Translations under genes and position numbers: made by a program
The notes under the pieces: model-generated
The model's input: the letters and a program-made list of their open reading frames with translations, nothing else
What the model was told of the DNA's origin: nothing
Databases searched by the model: none
Shown here: positions 34,479-43,463 of the stretch, one piece after another
Layout: the number at the start of each line of letters is the position of its first letter
How positions within the stretch are numbered: the first letter of the stretch is position 1
From: Nitrospirota bacterium
Lineage (GTDB): Bacteria > Nitrospirota > Thermodesulfovibrionia > Thermodesulfovibrionales > UBA6898
Direction: 5' to 3'
Assembly: GCA_021783515.1 (NCBI GenBank)
Contig: JAJXTV010000005.1
Coordinates: 53,652-117,651, forward strand
DNA length: 64,000 bases

Positions 34479-35975
34479 TCATCGGAGGCCCCGCTGCATC
34501 CTCTCCAGCGTCCTTATAAGCGCCTCGGCCTTCTTCAGGCTCTCGTAATACTCACGCTCGGGGTCCGAATCCGCCACGATCCCGGCGCCAGCCTGGATAT
34601 AGGCCATGCCGTCCTTGACCAGAAAGGTCCTGATAATAATGTTCAGGTCCATATTCCCGTTGAACCCTATATAGCCGAGCGAACCGGTATAGGGACCCCG
34701 CCTGAAGGGTTCGATTTCGTCGATGATCTCCATGCACCTTACCTTCGGAACGCCGGTAATCGTTCCGCCGGGAAAGGTCGCCTTGATGACGTCGAAGCAG
34801 TCTTTGCCCTCCGCAAGCCTTCCCCGGACATTAGAAACGATATGCATCACATGGGAGTAGTCCTCGGTCACCATCAGCTCGTCGACAAGGACACTCCCGT
34901 AATCCGAGACCCTTCCGATATCGTTTCTTTCGAGGTCGATCAGCATGATATGCTCCGCCCTCTCCTTCTCGTTGAGGAGGAGTTCGGCCCGCATCGCATC
35001 GTCTTCGCGGCTGTCTCTTCCCCTCGGCCGCGTGCCGGCAATCGGCCGCGTATCGATGACGCCGTCCCTGACCCGAACCAGCCTTTCGGGAGAGGAACTG
35101 ACGATCTGGTAATCGCCAAAATCGATGAAAGAAGAAAAGGGGGAGGGGTTTACCTCCCTCAGTGTCGTATAGAGATCCCATGGCTCGATCCCTCCCACCT
35201 CCGCACTCACCCGCAGCGAGAGATTCGCCTGAAAGATGTCTCCCGCGGCGATATAATCCTTGGCCTTCCTCACCATCTCCTCGTATCGCCCCTTCGCGAC
35301 GTCGTGGCGGACGTTAACTTCGGGCCGGGGCAATCCCGATCCGGAAACAGTCTTGCCGGGCTGAGAAGCGTCGCCTCTGCGGATACGATCAACGATTTGT
35401 TCAAGCGTCTCTTCCGCCTCTTTCACGCAGAACTCGTGATCGGCGTATATTTCCGAGTATCCGAGCCGGGTATTCCTCACGCCGGGACAGACGACGACCC
35501 AGCTTTTTTCTTCTTTATGATCGAAGGCAACCAGCCTGTCGATCATGAAGAAATGGGCCTCGGGCAGCGCAAGATCATCGACGGCATTTTTCGGAAGTCT
35601 CTCGAGGTAATGGACAAAATCATAGGTGAGCATGCCGGCCGCGCCGCCCTGAAAAGGCGGCAGATCTTCGACAGGCTCCTGCCTGTAAGCGAGAAGAAGC
35701 TCTCTCAGCCGCTGAAGGGGTTTTCTCGTCGAAAGCGTCTTTCTGCCCCCGGACTCGACCTCAACAAGCCCGTCCTTCACCGTAAGGACAAGATAAGGAT
35801 CGAAGCCGATGAAGGAATAGCGTCCCGTCTGCTCGGAGCCCTTGACGCTCTCGAACAATATGCTGTTGCGGGCCCGCAGAAGGGGGAAGAGCGCATCCGG
35901 TCTTTCATAAGGGATTTCCCTGTACAGAGGGCGAAAGGTCTGCTCGTCCATCGAACCCGTCTTCCCGGCGGCCAT
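34479..35975 (-). CDS. Anthranilate/aminodeoxychorismate synthase component I (PabB favoured)
   Basis: This is a 498-residue chorismate-binding enzyme. The C-terminal catalytic core has IAAGDIFQANLS, NPSPFSSFI, SSSPERL, TRPIAGTRPRG, GGTITGVPKVRCMEIIDE and GSLGYIGFNGNMDLNI. NPSPF and GGTITG are closer to PabB than to TrpE (usually NPSPY and AGTLSGAPK). However, the N-terminal ILFESVKGSEQTGRYSF resembles the tryptophan-site region of TrpE, so the assignment is not final. PabB makes 4-amino-4-deoxychorismate for folate; TrpE makes anthranilate. No trp genes or glutamine amidotransferase gene are adjacent. It starts right at the pyrF stop; an internal ATG at 35951 is possible. Confidence 0.8.
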   Translation of the reverse strand: MAAGKTGSMDEQTFRPLYREIPYERPDALFPLLRARNSILFESVKGSEQTGRYSFIGFDPYLVLTVKDGLVEVESGGRKTLSTRKPLQRLRELLLAYRQEPVEDLPPFQGGAAGMLTYDFVHYLERLPKNAVDDLALPEAHFFMIDRLVAFDHKEEKSWVVVCPGVRNTRLGYSEIYADHEFCVKEAEETLEQIVDRIRRGDASQPGKTVSGSGLPRPEVNVRHDVAKGRYEEMVRKAKDYIAAGDIFQANLSLRVSAEVGGIEPWDLYTTLREVNPSPFSSFIDFGDYQIVSSSPERLVRVRDGVIDTRPIAGTRPRGRDSREDDAMRAELLLNEKERAEHIMLIDLERNDIGRVSDYGSVLVDELMVTEDYSHVMHIVSNVRGRLAEGKDCFDVIKATFPGGTITGVPKVRCMEIIDEIEPFRRGPYTGSLGYIGFNGNMDLNIIIRTFLVKDGMAYIQAGAGIVADSDPEREYYESLKKAEALIRTLERMQRGLR

Positions 35976-36695
35976 TCAGGCCGAGAGCATCTCGGCGCTG
36001 ACCAGTTCGACAGCCTTTATCGGGTCCGGCTGGTTCAGGATTGCCCTGCCCATCACCAGATAATCTGCCCCTTCCCTCAGAGCTTCGCGCGGCGTCATCG
36101 TTCTCATCTGGTCGTCGACCGGGGTCCAGGACGTCCTGATACCGGGGGTGACGATAAGAAACCCCCTTCCGCAGTGGCCGCGGATCATGGCCGCCTCCCT
36201 GCCGGATGCCACCACGCCGTCCAGCCCAGCCTTCAGGGCAAGCCCCGAAAGATGCCTCACATGTGTGTTAAGACTATGCTGTATGCCGACCTCATCTCTG
36301 AGGACTTCGCGGGACATGCTCGTCAGCACCGTCACCCCCAGTATTCGGGGCCTGTCAATATTCTCTCTGAGGCAGGTATTGACGACATCCTCCCTGCACC
36401 TCTTCATCATGTCCAGCCCTCCTGAGGCATGGACATTAAACATAAAGACACCCATCCTGGCGGCGGCAACTCCTGCCTTCGCAACAGTTGTCGGAATGTC
36501 ATGGAATTTCAGGTCGAGGAATACCTTCCCTCCGCGTTTCCTGATCTCGTCGACCATTGAAGGACCGCCGGCAGTGAAGAGCTCAAGTCCAACTTTAAAT
36601 ATGCCAACATAAGGCCTGAATTTATCGACAAGTTGCAGCGCATAACCACTATCGTCTACATCAAGCGCAAGTATCAGTTTTTCACTCCCGGCCAT
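35976..36695 (-). CDS. pyrF: Orotidine 5'-phosphate decarboxylase
   Basis: This is a 239-residue TIM-barrel enzyme that makes UMP from OMP in pyrimidine synthesis. LALDVDD near the N-terminus and the catalytic DLKFHDIPTTVA (Lys and Asp of the D-x-K-x-x-D motif) are present. VTPGIRTSW and DYLVMGRAIL form the phosphate-binding end. The start at 36695 was chosen because the upstream open frame overlaps dcd. It sits 14 bp after dCTP deaminase, giving a small nucleotide-metabolism operon. Confidence 0.95.
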   Translation of the reverse strand: MAGSEKLILALDVDDSGYALQLVDKFRPYVGIFKVGLELFTAGGPSMVDEIRKRGGKVFLDLKFHDIPTTVAKAGVAAARMGVFMFNVHASGGLDMMKRCREDVVNTCLRENIDRPRILGVTVLTSMSREVLRDEVGIQHSLNTHVRHLSGLALKAGLDGVVASGREAAMIRGHCGRGFLIVTPGIRTSWTPVDDQMRTMTPREALREGADYLVMGRAILNQPDPIKAVELVSAEMLSA

Positions 36696-36709
36696 ATCTT
36701 CTTCGCCCC

Positions 36710-37255
36710 CTAGATTTTTGGAAGAACAATTCCCTTCTGGGCCTGGTATTTCCCCTTCTTGTCGGCATAGGAGGTCTCGCAGAGTTCCTTGGCCTCGAGA
36801 AAAACGATCTGGGCTATCCCTTCGTTGGCATAGAGTCTTACCGGAAAAGGCGAGGTATTCGAGACGGATATTGTGATATGCCCCTCCCACTCCGGCTCGA
36901 GCGGGGTAATGTTTACGATGACGCCCGAACGGGCATAGGTCGATTTCCCGAAGCAGATCACAAGGGTCTCTCTCGGTATCCTCAGATACTCCAGCGAACG
37001 GCAGATCACATACGAATTGGCGGGAATCTCACAGACATCGCCTTTGTAATCCAGGAAGTTATCATCGTCGAAGCACTTCGGGTCGATGACCCGCCCTGCC
37101 GGCCTCGGCACCTTGAATTCGTCGGATATCCTGATATCGTACCCGTACGAGCTGACCCCGAAGGAGATCACACCCTTTCGGACCTGGGCATTATTGAAGG
37201 GATCGATCATCCCTTTTTCCGCCATATCGATTATCCAACGATCGTTCTTGACCAT
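36710..37255 (-). CDS. dcd: dCTP deaminase
   Basis: This is a 181-residue enzyme of the dUTPase superfamily that converts dCTP to dUTP (or to dUMP in bifunctional members). GVSSYGYDIRISDEF near the N-terminus, GKSTYARSGVIVNITPLEP with the catalytic glutamate region, and EGHITISVSNTSP plus NEGIAQIVF are all family segments. It forms a trimer in known members. It lies 5 bp after hypC and 14 bp before pyrF. Confidence 0.95.
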   Translation of the reverse strand: MVKNDRWIIDMAEKGMIDPFNNAQVRKGVISFGVSSYGYDIRISDEFKVPRPAGRVIDPKCFDDDNFLDYKGDVCEIPANSYVICRSLEYLRIPRETLVICFGKSTYARSGVIVNITPLEPEWEGHITISVSNTSPFPVRLYANEGIAQIVFLEAKELCETSYADKKGKYQAQKGIVLPKI

Positions 37256-37260
37256 GGCTC

Positions 37261-37500
37261 CTAGAAAAAAGACTCCTCAGGGTGCTTCTCAAAGGTCTCC
37301 CTGATAAGCTTCAGCGATTCTTCCGCAATCTCATGCTCCACCTTTTGGATCGCAAAGCCGGCATGGACGAGCACATAATCGCCTGCTGCGGCTTCCTCAG
37401 GCAACAGCATAAGATTGATGTCCCGGCGAGCGCCGTACACATCGACCGTCGCCAGAAGATTGTCGATCTTCACGATCCTTGAAGGAATGGCAAGACACAT
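37261..37500 (-). CDS. hypC: HypC/HupF-family hydrogenase maturation chaperone
   Basis: This is a 79-residue protein beginning MCLAIPSRI, the hallmark of HypC; Cys2 binds the Fe(CN)2CO precursor and the hydrogenase large subunit. The later DYVLVHAGFAIQKVE segment also fits. The start was set at 37500 because the essential Cys must be residue 2; an upstream extension of 20 codons is spurious. No other hyp or hydrogenase gene is in the window, so it is separated from the usual cluster and lies among nucleotide genes. Confidence 0.92.
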   Translation of the reverse strand: MCLAIPSRIVKIDNLLATVDVYGARRDINLMLLPEEAAAGDYVLVHAGFAIQKVEHEIAEESLKLIRETFEKHPEESFF

Positions 37501-37573
37501 GGATATATTATACAGATATTGCCCCGCGCCATGCTCTCTCAAAGACGGGCGCAGCCTCACCGGCGGCGGCTCT

Positions 37574-38125
37574 TTACTTTATCCTCTTCGAGATGACCTT
37601 GAACTCCTCAGTGCCGGCCCGTTCGAGCATCTGAAAGAGAACTGTCTCGGTGCAGGTGACGACCGCTCCTGCGTCTCTCATCCACTCAATGGCTGTCTCC
37701 CAGTTTTCCTTTGTTCTTGAGCAGATAGCGTCATTAACCGCATGTACTGCATAACCATCCTTCAAGAGGCCGATGCAGGTCTGGAGAACACAGACATGGG
37801 TCTCCATGCCCGCGAGAATAATCTTTTTCCTTCCCAGGGCTGCAAGCCTCTCCGGGAAGCCCTCGCCCTTGCAGCAGTCGAAGGTGATCTTTTCGAGCGG
37901 CGCATACGGAACAAGCGCTTCCCTTATCTCCGGCACCGTCGGACCGAGGCCCTTGGGATATTGCTCGCTCAGCAGGACAGGGACGTCCAGAAGTTTGCAA
38001 AGCTCGACCAGATGAAGACAGTTGTCGACCACCTTTTTCCGCTCGCCCATCACCGAGGCAAGCCGCTCCTGGATATCGACAACCACCAGAACGGCCTCAT
38101 GCTTTTCCAGAAAGAACTTGTCCAT
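37574..38125 (-). CDS. Isochorismatase-family cysteine hydrolase
   Basis: This is a 183-residue alpha/beta hydrolase of the nicotinamidase/isochorismatase family. The catalytic triad is visible: Asp in VVVDIQERL, Lys in LEKITFDC and Cys in GMETHVCVLQT. The substrate is not clear; members hydrolyse isochorismate, nicotinamide or related compounds. The start at 38125 was chosen because GAGGTG lies a few bases upstream; an alternative ATG lies 5 codons earlier. It is the first gene of a leftward run of five genes ending at the PabB/TrpE-like gene. Confidence 0.88.
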   Translation of the reverse strand: MDKFFLEKHEAVLVVVDIQERLASVMGERKKVVDNCLHLVELCKLLDVPVLLSEQYPKGLGPTVPEIREALVPYAPLEKITFDCCKGEGFPERLAALGRKKIILAGMETHVCVLQTCIGLLKDGYAVHAVNDAICSRTKENWETAIEWMRDAGAVVTCTETVLFQMLERAGTEEFKVISKRIK

Positions 38126-38545
38126 CGTCACCTCACGCAAGGCCCAATACTCTAAAGGAGCACCTTATCATACCCGAATGTCCCGGACGTTGTCGATTGC
38201 AAAATAAAGTGGAAAGAGGCAGCAAATTTCGGCAAATAAGAATAAATTCTCCCCTCGACCGTCTTTTCTAAAGAGGGGTTAGCCCCCTACCGTCCATGGG
38301 AGGTGCAAACAGATAAAGCATAGGCGGAGACTATCCCAACGGACACATCGATGAAATAATGCTATTGTTTGAATGCGGCGTGAAGCGGAGTGTAAGAAAA
38401 ACTTTGTCTGCGCCTCGTTTGTAAGGCGCATGTTTGTTCGCAGTCATCGCTTTTCATGGAACAAAGATTTGACCGCAAGAAAGACCAAATCGCGCATTAT
38501 AAAGTTTTTCGAACAGTCCGCTTTGCGACCTCTTCAGCGCAAGCC
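38126..38545. other. Intergenic stretch upstream of the isochorismatase-family gene
   Basis: This region of about 420 bp has no convincing coding frame. A possible minus-strand promoter (TCGACA at 38196-38191, TATGAT at 38172-38167, spacing 18) would drive the isochorismatase-hypC-dcd-pyrF run. A 6-bp stem TGCGCC...GGCGCA occurs at 38409-38430. A structured leader or small RNA cannot be excluded, but none is recognised. Confidence 0.4.
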
Positions 38546-38550
38546 CAAAA

Positions 38551-38575
38551 AATAGGGGCCTGCAAGGCCCCTATT
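38551..38575 (-). terminator. Rho-independent terminator of acetyl-CoA synthetase
   Basis: A perfect 10-bp stem (AATAGGGGCC / GGCCCCTATT, 5-nt loop) lies 16 bp after the acs stop and is followed on the minus strand by a T run. Confidence 0.85.
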
Positions 38576-38591
38576 TGAAAAATTCCTATGC

Positions 38592-40568
38592 CTACAGCCG
38601 CTCTTTTACGAGGTTGTTAACGACCGACGGGTCGGCCAGAGTCGACGTGTCACCCAACTCCTCCACCTGCCCCCATGCGATCTTTCTCAGGATCCTCCTC
38701 ATGATCTTGCCGCTTCTGGTCTTCGGCAGCCCCGGGGCGAACTGAAGCTTGTCCGGCGAGGCTATAGGCCCGATCACGGTCCGAACGTGTCCCACCAGGA
38801 TCTTCTTCAACTCGTCGGAGGGATCGAACCCGTCCTTTAACGTGACATACACATAGATCCCCTCGCCCTTTATCTCGTGGGGATAGCCGACAACGGCCGC
38901 TTCGGCCACCGCCTCGTGGCTCACCAATGCAGACTCTACTTCCGCAGTCCCCAGCCTGTGGCCCGAGACGTTGATGACGTCGTCGATCCTGCCCATCAGC
39001 CAATAATCCCCGTCCGGATCTACCCTCGCGCCGTCGCCGGTGAAGTACTTGCCGGCATACATCGAAAAATAAACTTCCTTTATCCTCTTGTTCTCGGGAT
39101 CGCCGTAGGTGCCCCTCAGCATACCCGGCCACGGCTTCTCGATCACCAGCTTGCCGCCTTCGTTGTGGCCCGCAGGGGTCCCGTCGTCTTTCAATACGCG
39201 CGGCACCACGCCGGGAAAGGGTCTGCAGGCCGACCCCGGCTTCAGCGTCATCGCGCCCGGAAGCGGCGTGATCAGGATACCCCCTGTTTCGGTCTGCCAC
39301 CACGTGTCGACGATCGGGAGCTTCGCCTTGCCCACATTATTGTGATACCACATCCAGGCCTCGGGGTTGATCGGCTCGCCGACCGTGCCGAGGACCCGCA
39401 GTGAAGAAAGGTCGTGCTTCTGCACCCAGCTCTCCCCTTCCCTCATCAGCGCCCTGATCGCAGTAGGCGCCGTGTAGAAGATATTGACCTTATGCTTGTC
39501 TACGATCTGCCAGAACCTGCCGGCGTCCGGATAGGTCGGCACCCCCTCGAACATCAGGCTCGTGGCCCCTGCCGACATCGGCCCATATACGATATAGCTG
39601 TGGCCCGTCACCCAGCCAATGTCCGCCGTACAGAAATGGATGTCTTCGTCGTGGTAGTCGAAGATCCATTTGAAGGTGAGGTTCGTATAGAGCATGTACC
39701 CGCCGGTGGTATGCAGCACGCCCTTAGGCTTGCCGGTCGAACCCGAGGTATACAGGATGAAAAGCGGGTCCTCTGCGTCCATCTGCTCCGGCTCACAGTA
39801 GTTGGCGATGTCCGGGGCCTTCATCTCGTCATGCCACCAGAGGTCCCTTTTGGGCTCCATGTCCACCGCCCCGTCGCCGCGCTTTACTACAAGCACCTTC
39901 CCGATCGTCGGGCATTCCTGGATCGCCTCGTCGCTGTTGGACTTAAGAGGCACAAACCTTCCGCCTCTCACCCCTTTATCCGCCGTCACCACGACGCTCG
40001 ACTTGCAGTCCTGGATCCGGTCTCTGAGCGCCTGCGCGCTGAACCCTCCGAAGACGATGCTGTGGATCGCACCTATCCTCGCGCACGCAAGCATCGCTAT
40101 CGCAAGCTCAGGGATCATCGGCAGATAGATCGTCACGCGGTCGCCCTTCTTTACCCCGTGCTTCTTCAGCACGTTGGCGAACCTGTTGACTTCAAGGTGC
40201 ATCTGCTGATAGGTGTAGGTCTTATAACTGCCGTCGTCCGCCTCCCAGATGATGGCCGCCTTGTTCCTCGTGGCGGTAGTGATATGGCGGTCGAGACAAT
40301 TGTACGAGGCGTTGAGTTTGCCCCCCTGAAACCACTTGATCTCGGGCTTCATGAAGTCATACTCGAGCACCTTGTCCCACTTCTTGTACCACGCCAACTG
40401 CTTTTCGGCCATCTCGGCCCAGAAGCCCTCCGGGTCCTCCACCGACCGTTTATATATCTTTTCGTACTCCTCCATGCTCTTTATGTGCGCCTTCTTGCTG
40501 AATTCGCTCGACGGCGGAAATGTCCTTTTCTCTGCCATTAAGACTTCGATGTTCTTCGATTCAGACAT
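38592..40568 (-). CDS. acs: Acetyl-CoA synthetase
   Basis: This is a 658-residue AMP-forming enzyme that activates acetate to acetyl-CoA. The length and motifs fit AcsA. They include [15 protein letters not shown] (ATP loop, about residue 262), [10 protein letters not shown] (acetate/adenine region), [32 protein letters not shown] (hinge) and [10 protein letters not shown], whose Lys is the site of regulatory acetylation in other species. The start at 40568 is set by AAGGAGG upstream; an extra 5-codon extension is less likely. It is the last gene of the acetate operon and has its own terminator. Confidence 0.97.
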   Translation of the reverse strand: MSESKNIEVLMAEKRTFPPSSEFSKKAHIKSMEEYEKIYKRSVEDPEGFWAEMAEKQLAWYKKWDKVLEYDFMKPEIKWFQGGKLNASYNCLDRHITTATRNKAAIIWEADDGSYKTYTYQQMHLEVNRFANVLKKHGVKKGDRVTIYLPMIPELAIAMLACARIGAIHSIVFGGFSAQALRDRIQDCKSSVVVTADKGVRGGRFVPLKSNSDEAIQECPTIGKVLVVKRGDGAVDMEPKRDLWWHDEMKAPDIANYCEPEQMDAEDPLFILYTSGSTGKPKGVLHTTGGYMLYTNLTFKWIFDYHDEDIHFCTADIGWVTGHSYIVYGPMSAGATSLMFEGVPTYPDAGRFWQIVDKHKVNIFYTAPTAIRALMREGESWVQKHDLSSLRVLGTVGEPINPEAWMWYHNNVGKAKLPIVDTWWQTETGGILITPLPGAMTLKPGSACRPFPGVVPRVLKDDGTPAGHNEGGKLVIEKPWPGMLRGTYGDPENKRIKEVYFSMYAGKYFTGDGARVDPDGDYWLMGRIDDVINVSGHRLGTAEVESALVSHEAVAEAAVVGYPHEIKGEGIYVYVTLKDGFDPSDELKKILVGHVRTVIGPIASPDKLQFAPGLPKTRSGKIMRRILRKIAWGQVEELGDTSTLADPSVVNNLVKERL

Positions 40569-40609
40569 CCTTGCCTCCTTCAAATAAGATAGTATCGCCC
40601 GAAAAGGCC

Positions 40610-40658
40610 TGCCGGCGGCGCCCGCTACCCGCCTACCCGGATACAGTAACCGCCGGCA
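40610..40658. other. Intercistronic inverted repeat between actP and acs
   Basis: A perfect 9-bp pair (TGCCGGCGG at 40610-40618, CCGCCGGCA at 40650-40658) encloses 31 bp in the gap between the two genes. It could be a processing or attenuation element that sets the ratio of the two products. Confidence 0.4.
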
Positions 40659-40688
40659 TATAGTGTACTCCGTAGTGATACTTTAGCG

Positions 40689-42407
40689 CTATTCCGCTCC
40701 TACTCCTATATAGGTCCGGATCTTTTCATCTTCGAACTTTGCCTCCGCCGCCTTATCAGGCTTAAGGAGAGAGACCAGAATCCCCATGACAAAAGCCAGC
40801 CCCATCGAAATGACGGCAGGGTTCTTCATGGGGAAAATCGCCTTCGGCATCCTGGAGTTCGCATCTTTCTTGGCCGCCTCAAGCTGGGCCTTTTCAGCCG
40901 CAATCGCCGCATCGATCTCAACGGCGGGCCGGCCGGCTACTTTCTGTTTTTCGAGCCCCTCGATCTTCGCCTTGGACTGGGTTTCGAGGTCCTTCACCTG
41001 CGTCTCAACCGCCTTCTTCTCGGCTCCATGGATAACGTCTACCCAGACAGTTGGGCTGAGAATGATGAGGCTCACCGCGAGGATAAGACCAGTGAAAATG
41101 CTCGCGACCGCACCGGCGGTAGTAAACTTCTTCCAGATGATCGACAGCAAAAGCGCCGGGAAATTTGCGCTGCAGGCGACCGCGAAGGCAAGACCGACCA
41201 TAAACGCAACGTTCTGCCCCTTAAAGAGAATGCCCAGGAGTATCGCCGCAATGCCGAGGCAGACCGTGGCGATCTTGGCAACCCTCACCTCCTCCTTTTC
41301 ATTGGCAACGCCCTTTCTGATAACGCCGACATACAGGTCATGCGAAAGCGCCGAAGCGCCCGCGAGGGTCAGGCCGGCAACGACCGCAAGGATCGTCGCG
41401 AAGGCGACCGCCGCGAGAAACCCAAGGAATATGGTTCCGCCGAGCGCCTCGGCAAGCAGGGGACCGGCCATGTTGCCGCCCTTGTCGATGCCCATGATGA
41501 CCTTCTGCCCGACCATCACCGCAGCCCCAAAGCCGATGGTTACTGTCAGGATATAGAAGTAGCCGATAAACCCGGTTGCGTAGAATACCGATTTCCTTGC
41601 TTCCTTGGCGTCGGGAACAGTATAGAACCTCATCAGGATATGAGGAAGACCCGCGGTGCCAAACATCAGGGCAAGCCCGAGGGAGAAGGCCTCAAGCGGG
41701 CTGGTCACGAGGCCGCCCGGCTCGAGAAATTTGTTCGTATACATCTTTTCAGCCTGGCCGAAGAGATCGCCGTAACTGAATCCGACCCTGTTTAGCGTGA
41801 GAAAGACGAGGATCGTAGCCCCACCAAGAAGCAGCACCGCCTTGATGATCTGGACCCAGGTGGTCGCAAGCATGCCTCCGAAAAGAACGTATGCAATCAT
41901 AAGCGCGCCCACTGCAACGAGCGCGGCCTCATAGGGCAGGCCGAACATGAGCTTCACAAGCGTGCCGGCGCCCACCATCTGGGCTATCAGATAGAAAAGG
42001 ACCGTCACCAGCGACCCGGCGGCCGCGGCCGCCCGTATCGGCCTTTGATGCAGGCGGTATGCGACAACGTCCGAAAAGGTATATTTCCCGAGATTTCTCA
42101 GCGGCTCGGAAATAAGAAATGCAATAATCGGCCACCCCACGAGCCACCCGACCGAGTAGATGAGGCCGTCGTATCCCTTGGTCGACACAAGCCCCGCAAT
42201 GCCGAGAAAAGAGGCCGCGCTCATGTAATCGCCGGCCAGGGCGAGGCCGTTTTGGAATCCCGTGATGCTCCTGCCCGCGGCATAGAATTCCTTGGTCGTC
42301 CTCGTCCTTTTCGCGGCCCAGTAGGTGATGCCGAGGGTGACAAGCACAAAAAAGACAAAGAAAAGTATTGACGTCGGATGGACCTGTCCTATAGTAGTCT
42401 GCGGCAT
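40689..42407 (-). CDS. actP: Sodium:solute symporter, ActP-like acetate permease
   Basis: This is a 572-residue SSS-family membrane protein with about 13 helices. Family segments include [30 protein letters not shown] and [11 protein letters not shown]. It should take up acetate and similar short-chain monocarboxylates with sodium or protons. It carries a charged 63-residue insertion (about 460-522) rich in Lys, Glu and Ala that looks like an antiparallel coiled coil in the last large loop; E. coli ActP (549 residues) lacks a comparable insertion. The gene begins 2 bp after DUF485 and is followed by acs. Confidence 0.9.
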   Translation of the reverse strand: MPQTTIGQVHPTSILFFVFFVLVTLGITYWAAKRTRTTKEFYAAGRSITGFQNGLALAGDYMSAASFLGIAGLVSTKGYDGLIYSVGWLVGWPIIAFLISEPLRNLGKYTFSDVVAYRLHQRPIRAAAAAGSLVTVLFYLIAQMVGAGTLVKLMFGLPYEAALVAVGALMIAYVLFGGMLATTWVQIIKAVLLLGGATILVFLTLNRVGFSYGDLFGQAEKMYTNKFLEPGGLVTSPLEAFSLGLALMFGTAGLPHILMRFYTVPDAKEARKSVFYATGFIGYFYILTVTIGFGAAVMVGQKVIMGIDKGGNMAGPLLAEALGGTIFLGFLAAVAFATILAVVAGLTLAGASALSHDLYVGVIRKGVANEKEEVRVAKIATVCLGIAAILLGILFKGQNVAFMVGLAFAVACSANFPALLLSIIWKKFTTAGAVASIFTGLILAVSLIILSPTVWVDVIHGAEKKAVETQVKDLETQSKAKIEGLEKQKVAGRPAVEIDAAIAAEKAQLEAAKKDANSRMPKAIFPMKNPAVISMGLAFVMGILVSLLKPDKAAEAKFEDEKIRTYIGVGAE

Positions 42408-42409
42408 CC

Positions 42410-42724
42410 CTAACCTCCTATCCTGTCTTTTACTTCTTTGACCATCCGGTCATATTTATTGTTCGCCCACCAGATATATATCCCGGTGAATACCCATGAG
42501 AAGAAAATCGTGCCGACTGCGATAGGTATCCCTACCGTGGTCGCCTTCCCTTCGGTAAGTTTCTGGGCAAGAAAGGGCTTGTTATACGCGATCAGCGCGA
42601 TAAACCCGAAGTAAAGGACCAGTTCGAAAATCGTCAGCACCCAGGAAATGGTATTTTTTTGCCTTGCAAGTGATTTGAAATTCTCGTCTTCGAGCATTTC
42701 ATGCGCACTCTTCTTACTGCTCAT
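42410..42724 (-). CDS. DUF485 membrane protein (YjcH-like)
   Basis: This is a 104-residue protein with two membrane helices (about residues 30-50 and 65-88) and family segments such as [21 protein letters not shown]. The gene is regularly found next to actP and acs, and its product is probably a small subunit or partner of the acetate permease. GAGGAGG lies 6 bp before the ATG; an in-frame GTG precedes it. It ends 2 bp before actP. Confidence 0.9.
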   Translation of the reverse strand: MSSKKSAHEMLEDENFKSLARQKNTISWVLTIFELVLYFGFIALIAYNKPFLAQKLTEGKATTVGIPIAVGTIFFSWVFTGIYIWWANNKYDRMVKEVKDRIGG

Positions 42725-42770
42725 CACATACCTCCTCTACTTGATTTGACTTGTCTGCCAGGCCGTCGGC

Positions 42771-43463
42771 CTAGAAACCGAACATCCCACTAAAATAATG
42801 CTGTCTCTCACCTCCCTTGAACTTCCTCGAGATACCCACCAACTCCTCCGAGCGCTTAATACCGGCCCTTACCACCGCCGGGATGAACCGCTGGAAGATC
42901 TGCGCCGTAATGAAGGCGTCGATCAGGGCGTTATGAGCGCCGTTGACCTCTATGTCGAAATATCTTGCAATATCGTACAGCTGGTAACGCCGGGGCAGGC
43001 CGACTCCCGCGCCGCCGGGAAAAAATCCCCGGCCGAGCAGCCACTCAAAAACGCGCTGAATGTCGATCGCCGGGTTTCCTACCGCATGCCCGAAAAGCCT
43101 CTCTGCCTCCCGGCCGAGAAAGCCCATGTCGATGCTTACGCAGAACCCCACGATAATATCGTCGCCGCAATACTCGAGGAACTCCCGGAGCACCACATCC
43201 ACGGCCGGCTTCGTTTCAACTTCGGAGGGCGTAATCCCATGGATCAGCACGCTCTCGCTAGTAAGGCTTCTCCGGGGATTGATCATGCGGTAGAACGTAT
43301 CGCCCATGCCGATCCTGCCGCCCTGCATCCTTACAGCGCCGATCGACACGAGAGAGTCCCTTCTTTCGTCCAGGCCCGTGAGTTCGGTGTCGATCACTAC
43401 AAAGCGCGAATCCTCGATCGCGGCAGCGCTTTTTCTTTCTTTCCTGACAGTCATCGCCGGCAT
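42771..43463 (-). CDS. DnaQ-like DEDDh 3'-5' exonuclease
   Basis: This is a 230-residue exonuclease domain protein. VIDTELTGLD holds the first Asp-Glu pair, GFCVSIDMGFL the third acidic residue, and GAHNALIDAFITAQIF the His and last Asp of the DEDDh set. It resembles the PolC/DnaQ-like exonucleases that accompany DUF294 proteins in acetate operons of many bacteria; its role there is unknown. It overlaps the end of the DUF294 gene by 1-4 bp, depending on whether ATG at 43463 or GTG at 43466 is used. Confidence 0.88.
   Translation of the reverse strand: MPAMTVRKERKSAAAIEDSRFVVIDTELTGLDERRDSLVSIGAVRMQGGRIGMGDTFYRMINPRRSLTSESVLIHGITPSEVETKPAVDVVLREFLEYCGDDIIVGFCVSIDMGFLGREAERLFGHAVGNPAIDIQRVFEWLLGRGFFPGGAGVGLPRRYQLYDIARYFDIEVNGAHNALIDAFITAQIFQRFIPAVVRAGIKRSEELVGISRKFKGGERQHYFSGMFGF

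Noticed and set aside
34842..36425. A 527-codon open frame on the plus strand
   Set aside because: It is antiparallel to the PabB/TrpE-like gene and pyrF, with no recognisable domain.
38210..38400. Possible riboswitch or small RNA in the long gap upstream of the isochorismatase-family gene
   Set aside because: No consensus of a fluoride, 6S, SRP or other known RNA could be matched. Only short unrelated stems are seen.
38373..38555. A 60-codon open frame on the plus strand in the gap before acs
   Set aside because: It has no ribosome-binding site, a basic and unlikely composition, and ends inside the acs terminator.
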